DNA of 64,000 nt from positions 44,585,117 to 44,649,116 of the forward strand of contig CM054179.1 of NCBI GenBank assembly GCA_028829895.1, in the 5' to 3' direction. The notes below the pieces were generated by a model. It was not told where the DNA came from. It searched no databases and saw nothing but the letters and a program-made list of their open reading frames with translations. This DNA is from Sinotaia quadrata. Taxonomy: Eukaryota > Mollusca > Gastropoda > Architaenioglossa > Viviparidae. Of this stretch, positions 38,263 through 64,000 are shown in pieces (position 1 is the first letter of the stretch; the number at the start of each line of letters is the position of its first letter). A program made the translations under genes and the position numbers.

Positions 38263-41200
38263 CCCATATATAACAACGTTTTATCTCTAATCGTAGAATT
38301 CATGTTTATCTTTTATTTTCGGGTATCATGAATATGTGATTGGTTGTGATTGGGGTGTCGTTAGCTAATATTTAATTAATGATTCATTATTTAATACTAG
38401 TCAACGCCTAACATAAATATTGAGATATAGGAAAGTGTGGACTGCCACATTAGAGTTTCCAATTGTTAGCTAACTCACTCTATCAACTTATAACCACTAG
38501 CTTAACAGTACCGGACGTTCAAAGTGTGTGTACGCTCAATAGGTCAGGTCAACATAAGCATTTTGTGTAATGCCGTTTGACCTAGGGATTTAATTGTATC
38601 GTGTCCATCCTTCCTTGTTGAGAATAGTTAAGTTTCTATTGTGTAATTTGACAAAGGCAATATTCACTTCTTTCTTCCGAATGTATTCAGTGTAAATGGC
38701 CCCATCGCCTGAGACTCTCAAGAGCTCAAGCATATGGTAAGCTTGATAAATTTCACATGTTTTTCTACTTGCTATCTAGATTTATTGATTTTTAAAGACT
38801 GCTGTAATATTCAAATTGTAAATTTAAATACAACATATTATTTATTCTCATGTTTCTATGAATGAATTCTATTTCTGAATCAATATAGGTGAATGTTTAC
38901 TGCAAACAATGTGTTGAGAGCACATCACACGTATACATTCACACACTGTGACAACCTGGGTGAAACCTTCACCCCAGTGAATTAATAATTAATTATATTT
39001 TATTAAGATAGTTAATCCACTAGTCGACGGTGTTTTCGTCTTTTGAAGTCAGGGCGACTAAGTCAAGCCCTAGAATCAACAATCACACTAATTGTTCTCC
39101 TCTTCTAATTGTTACTTGTCCAGGGTGAAATATAATCCTGCAAGTTAATATTGTGCTAGGTATTACAGCATCTCCACTCAGCCCCCCCTCACTTTTTTTT
39201 ACCAGTTTGAAGGGATACATTCCCCAAAGTATGCTCGACTGTTTTGTTAAAAGATTGAATATGTTTGGCTGACCCCCCACCCTTTAAGCCTGCATACTTC
39301 CTTTTAATTAATTTAGTTGAAGTGGAAAAGTAAAATCAACAATTTTATTAACTATGTATAAATAATCACCAAATGCATATATACTATATCTACAAAGCAA
39401 ATCACGAAATTACACGTTAGGTTTTGATAATTAACAATTTAAATCTTCTATCAAGAAAAGGTAATTTCAATTAAAGTTCATAAGATTCTAAATTGTTCAC
39501 TGTATTTTCACTTTGCATCAGGTTCTAATGAACAACATCTCTACTAGCATTTACGTTAATAATTATTAAGAAACAGAAAAACAGTAATCAGAGAAAAACG
39601 TTACAACACTAATTCGAGAGCTAGACATGCATTCACCTGATTTTTGTGTGTTCATTGCTGTGGACACATCACTGAAGCTGCCGGGTGCATAGCGATTACA
39701 GGTGCAGATTCATGGCTACTCAGCTCGTTATTGACACACAGAATGACTGAACCACATGTATGAATTGTGCTGTTCTCACTGTCTCAGATCTTGTATGGAA
39801 TCACAATTATTCCTTCATTGGAATAATTCAGGAGTTGCAGATAAATGGCCGGTTACATCAGCGGCATCTTCTGCTTGTTCTCCCTTCCTCAAGACTGAAA
39901 GATCATGGAAGTGCAGATATGTTACATGTTATGCTGCAGCTTCCAACGTGGACTTTGATAGATTGGTTCAAACCCACTTGTTAGTCAGAATTGTCACCAC
40001 CAACTTGGTAAAACACAACTCACTGGTCGCAGACTCCACAATTGAGTATTCAAGACTCACTACTCCTTGCAAACTGCAAACTGTCAACTATAAGCTGCTA
40101 ATTTCTAGCTGACAACTTGGAATTCATTTGAAGCACAGCAGAATAAACAAATGCACATGTCAGCTCTCTCCTAATGTCTCTTAAGTCTATTCTGTCGCTG
40201 TCTTTCTCATAATATTACATATACCTTTACATTCAATTACATTATCAAGCAAAGATATACAATTGCCTCATTAACTTAGTAGGCTTAACACGTAATATTG
40301 TAAATGATATTTATAATTCACTTTGTCATCTAAAACTATGTGTAAAATACAAAAATGAAGTTTACAATACTTAATATATAAGTTATAGTAAAATTACATG
40401 AGCATTCTATCAGCAAGAGCTTAGTTTTTCACAGTAATCTTATAACTATTCCAGATATACCTTCTTGGCCTTCTCACCGAACAAACCAGTTAGAAACTCG
40501 GGACATTGCGTGTGGCGTCAGAGCGCAGACAGAATATTTATACTATCAGTCCAACATGTTCGAGAAAGTTCTAGAATTGCAAGGTATGTGCAGTGACGTC
40601 ATAGCATCAGCCCTCTGGCTTGATTGGTTATTTTAGTCGACTCGAGTAGCAGAATTTCGTGTTTTCAAAAGGAGCTAAATATGTTCACGTTCACTAACAA
40701 TAGATTCATTAGGTATGGTCAGCCAGCACTGGCCTAATGTAGGTCAGCTATGCGAGGGTTTTTAATCCTAGTCATGCAAATGCACATCATGACCGATGGC
40801 AAGTAGTCTCTATTGTTTATTCAATTGTATCTTGTTAATTGGCTAATGGGATTTAAGAAAATAATAATTACACTTAAATTTTAATTTAGAAATACTTCTG
40901 GAAGGGACATGAAGAGACTGCATGCGGAGAATGTTGACAACTTGTATTACATTAGACTAAAATCTAAATTATCGTGAAAGTTTGCGACAAAATGAATATG
41001 TGGTTATTTTCAAGACACAGATCAGAGAGTGATTTAATTAAGAGTAATCTGAAGATGAAAGACAAATAATTGTGGGAAATGCGCATTAAACATTTACATA
41101 AATTTCCGGTGTAATATTGCATTCAAATTTGGATTAGAATTTGATGTCTGCTCACGTGAACAATTGTTCAACTTTGATCGAGGAAGATCCTGATGAAGAC

Positions 41201-42390
41201 AATAAAGGCTTTAATGTTGCGAGTGTCACTTCAGAAGTGAACACATTGAGTCTTTGCCTTACAAGTGATTTGTTGATAAAGGCTTTAATGTTGCGAGTGT
41301 CACTTCAGAAGTGAACACATTGAGTCTTTGCCTTACAAGTGATTTGTTGATAAAGGCTTTAATGTTGCAAGTGTCAATTCAGAAGTGAACACATTGAGTC
41401 TTTGCCTTACAAGTGATTTGTTGATAAAGGCTTTAATGTTGCGAGTGTCACTTCAGAAGTGAACACATTGAGTCTTTGCCTTACAAGTGATTTGTTGATA
41501 AAGGCTTTAATGTTGCGAGTGTCACTTCAGAAGTGAACACATTGAGTCTTTGCCTTACAAGTGATTTGTTGATAAAGGCTTTAATGTTGCAAGTGTCACT
41601 TCAGAAGTGAACACATTGAGTCTTTGCCTTACAAGTGATTTGTTGATAAAGGCTTTAATGTTGCAAGTGTCAATTCAGAAGTGAACACATTGAGTCTTTG
41701 CCTTACAAGTGATTTGTTGATAAAGGCTTTAATGTTGCAAGTGTCAATTCAGAAGTGAACACATTGAGTCTTTGCCTTACAAGTGATTTGTTGATAAAGG
41801 CTTTAATGTTGCAAGTGTCACTTCAGAAGTGAACACATTGAGTCTTTGCCTTACAAGTGATTTGTTGATAAAGGCTTTAATGTTGCAAGTGTCACTTCAG
41901 AAGTGAACACATTGAGTCTTTGCCTTACAAGTGATTTGTTGATAAAGGCTTTAATGTTGCAAGTGTCAATTCAGAAGTGAACACATTGAGTCTTTGCCTT
42001 ACAAGTGATTTGTTGATAAAGGCTTTAATGTTGCAAGTGTCACTTCAGAAGTGAACACATTGAGTCTTTGCCTTACAAGTGATTTGTTGATAAAGGCTTT
42101 AATGTTGCAAGTGTCAATTCAGAAGTGAACACATTGAGTCTTTGCCTTACAAGTGATTTGTTGATAAAGGCTTTAATGTTGCAAGTGTCACTTCAGAAGT
42201 GAACACATTGAGTCTTTGCCTTACAAGTGATTTGTTGATAAAGGCTTTAATGTTGCAAGTGTCACTTCAGAAGTGAACACATTGAGTCTTTGCCTTACAA
42301 GTGATTTGTTGATAAAGGCTTTAATGTTGCAAGTGTCACTTCAGAATTGAACACATTAAGTCTTTGCCTTACAAGTGATTTGTTGATAGA
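41201..42390 (+). repeat. 74-bp satellite-like array, 16 copies
   Basis: The unit starts GATAAAGGCTTTAATGTTGC and holds TCACTTCAGAAGTGA, a palindrome, then TTTGCCTTACAAGTGATTTG. Copies are nearly identical except at two sites: G/A in GC(G/A)AGTG and C/A in TCA(C/A)TTCAG. Confidence 0.95.
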
Positions 42391-43947
42391 TTTGACTTTT
42401 TCTTTGCCGATGGTCTAAGACGAGCTGGCAGTGATACAAGGGCGAAGATTTGTTCACTGAGCGAACGATGACGTTGCAGTGAGAGACATTCCTCTTAAGT
42501 TGATAAGTAACAAACGACGGACGTTGGACTCATTGAGGTGTTGTCAAGTGTGCGCGATGTGAGGAACAATTAGGGGTGAGTAACTCGCAAATAGAAAGGG
42601 AATTGTGTTGGCAATACCGATCTGTGTTTATAAAAAAAATTCCTCAAGTTAAATGTTCACTATTATATATATATGTGTGTGTGTAATGTAACAGTGGTGT
42701 CTAAAGCAATTATAGCGTAGTAGGTGTGTGTATGTCACAGCATGTGCTGCTTAGGAGCATGATGATTTACTTACGTCATAACAAGTACCCGGACGTCATA
42801 ATTAGTACATAGTTGATGCATGCATAGATGATTGTGAGTTAGGGCGCCACGTTAAAAGGAGCAGAGCTAACTCAGAAATATTAAAATGACATATATATTA
42901 TATTTTAGAAATTGAATGGGGGAGAGGGGCAAACAATATTCACAAGACCATAAACAGCACTCAGAATCTGAGACGACACCTGCTACTGAATTAATTTTTA
43001 ACTCTTACTATCAATTATTGTCTCTGGCCGCGTGTGGGACAGGATCAATTCATAGATATTATACAGAATCGATGAAGTAAAATACATGTTTTTCATTTCC
43101 TTTCTCCTCGATTTCTTCTTTGTGAATGTCATTTAATGAAAATCAATATTCACAGTGAATGCGCTTCTGTCGTCAGCGAAATGTACTCATTTGCAGACTC
43201 TAGTCAAATATCATGCTCGTTTGTCATGAAGGAACTACAACTACGTAGTGGAAATATGATGACGTCGAAAATATACCTCACAATGTCATTCAAAGGGAAT
43301 GTCTAAGTTTACATATTGTCTGGAAGGCCGATTAAATTGCTTGAATAATGTGACTCGTGTACTATTAATAGTGAGCCACGTTTGTCCACAAATACACACA
43401 GATGATGTCCAGTATCGGAATCTTTATAACTGTACACAAAACACTTTCGTGAGACATTAATGTAATGTATGGTGTTGCTGGTTTTCAAACAATTACACTA
43501 ACTGATTTGTTAATTGCAGGAACCTGTATTGGAATATTATTAATGGCAAACTGTTGCTTCTTCCTACTATAGTCGCGTATCAGGATTTATTCGAAGCACT
43601 TGCTTGGTCTGGCAAATGACAAGAACTGGGTTTGTCTTCCTTGCGTCATTTACGTCATTACTATTCAATGAAGGAAAGGACAAAATCTCACGAAAGATGC
43701 TATTACTTTTTTTTTTTTAATTCTACTTTGTACAACTTAAAATGTTTTTCATTTATTCTCTTTAATTTATCGTTCTTAATTCAAATAATTAATTTACTGA
43801 TTGATTTTCTTTCGATGAGTTACACTGATTTAATTAATTAATAATCAAACCTGAAGCCAAACAAGTATATTTGATTACAGGGCAGTATATTCTTTATTTG
43901 TGTTAAATAGCCAACAACTTATTTGACTGTTTTGTTTTCATTTAGCC

Positions 43948-62958
<19,011 letters not shown>

Positions 62959-64000
62959 GTAAGAACATATTTCAATTTAGCACCCGATAATGCACTTTAG
63001 CTGAAGAAACACAATTAAGTTTAAGCATCAGAAAGTCTGCTTTTTAGTAGAATTCAGTGTAAGTGGAAAGATTCATTCAGAAAGAACAGCTATATTGATA
63101 TATATATAAATTATTTTGTTCCTTCGCTCCTTTGCCCGTTTGTTTGCTTGTTTGTTGGCAATATAAATTGAGAGATGTTATTAGGCATAACTATATTTTT
63201 AATCAACAAAATATATATCTTTGATTTATTCGAAGACAGTGCTTATGTGATTGATAAATAATGTACTGTACATCATTTTCTGCCTGACTAAATATGCATC
63301 AATGGTCATTATTGTTTATGTATCAGTCAGTACTCGAACGATATCTACGTTGTATTCAGTCAAGAAGAAAATTTGATAAGTGAACGTGACATCAGAAAGA
63401 AAACACACTAGTATTGCAATATAAATTATTACCAACATGAAATTGTAGCCTGCGGAAAGACTGTTTAATAAAATAAATAAAATAAACGATGAATGAAAAG
63501 ACTCATTTTGAAATAAATGAATGAATATTGAATAATAAAAGAAATTATTTAACGGGCAACAATTTGCACCATAAACTGAATGAATGGCAGCTATTTCATG
63601 AATTGTGGAAATAAATGAAGATTAATTTACAGCAACGATTGCCCTCGAAATGGTTGATTTTTTTTCATCATTCATAAATAAAATACAACTGGATTTAAGA
63701 AAATTCTAGTTCATGTACAACCTCAATGTTTCCTTCTTTATTTTCACTCCTTTTCGGTGATAAATAATTAGTACAATTACCAGTTTTATACGCATTACTA
63801 AGTTTATAATTTGTAAAGTCATGTTTAAAATATTTCTGTTTTATTCAATTTCACATTCATTTTTTAGTGCACATATGTTTTGGGTAAAATATTCATCAGT
63901 TAAAGATTTGGTAGTAAAGACATATATCATTATATCTAAACATCCATCATCCAATCATATAATTTATAGTGTACATCTCCAGAGTAAAGACTAATAATAG

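Larger units (their letters stand above)
33979..43947. other. Region between gene B and gene C: repeats, no supported gene
   Basis: About 10 kb. The first part (to about 34230) is gene B 3'UTR. Beyond the listed microsatellites and minisatellites, 34600-35000, 36740-38040, 38300-41190 and 42400-43900 show no coding, RNA or mobile feature I can support. The promoter of gene C should lie near its right end, but no core element is clear. Confidence 0.55.

Noticed and set aside
39756..40112. 118-residue open frame
   Set aside because: No recognisable domain, no transmembrane or signal segment, no paralogue in the window, and a composition like random open frame.
38949..40680. Possible LTR-type element starting TGTGACAACC
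   Set aside because: No matching end, no gag or pol trace, and the region inside is ordinary AT-rich DNA.

Overview
The window is animal nuclear DNA, most likely from a mollusc. It is AT-rich, its genes are split into short exons by long introns, and it is full of microsatellites and minisatellites. The exon contents (SRCR, EGF, a divergent molluscan-type Ig pair, and an F5/8C/fucolectin-like domain followed by EGF repeats) are typical of expanded lophotrochozoan cell-surface families. The phylum is an inference from domain style, not from a marker gene. All recognised protein-coding genes lie on the + strand. Nearly all introns are phase 1, the classic symmetric arrangement for extracellular module shuffling.

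Gene A (7-11802, 5' end outside the window) and gene B (20108-33978, 5' exon not found) are tandem paralogues. Both encode a single-pass receptor read as SEA-like region - EGF - SRCR (two exons) - EGF plus calcium-binding EGF - Ig - Ig - transmembrane segment - cytoplasmic tail. Exon phases match throughout and exon lengths are nearly identical, but the tails differ completely. Gene A has a long (about 255 residue) tail with two YLHP tyrosine motifs. Gene B ends after 43 tyrosine-rich residues, in an exon with only 14 coding bases.

The third locus (43948-62958, running off the right edge) starts with a secretion-signal exon. It then has two copies of the same module: a small Cys-rich exon, an F5/8C/fucolectin-like domain on two exons, and three EGF-type exons. 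I read it as one gene with an internal duplication. Two adjacent genes is the alternative.

Between and inside the genes are a hAT-type MITE with perfect 16-bp terminal repeats and an 8-bp target duplication, placed inside a 25-bp minisatellite (4836-5188); a non-LTR retrotransposon remnant with an inverted 5' part in a gene B intron (about 31080-32430); a second LINE tail with RNase H motif (about 48260-49180); a dispersed repeat family of about 300 bp in four copies; and more than a dozen minisatellites. Several minisatellites have amplified the 3' end of an intron just before a coding exon. The regions 11900-20100 and 34000-43900 hold repeats but no gene I can support.
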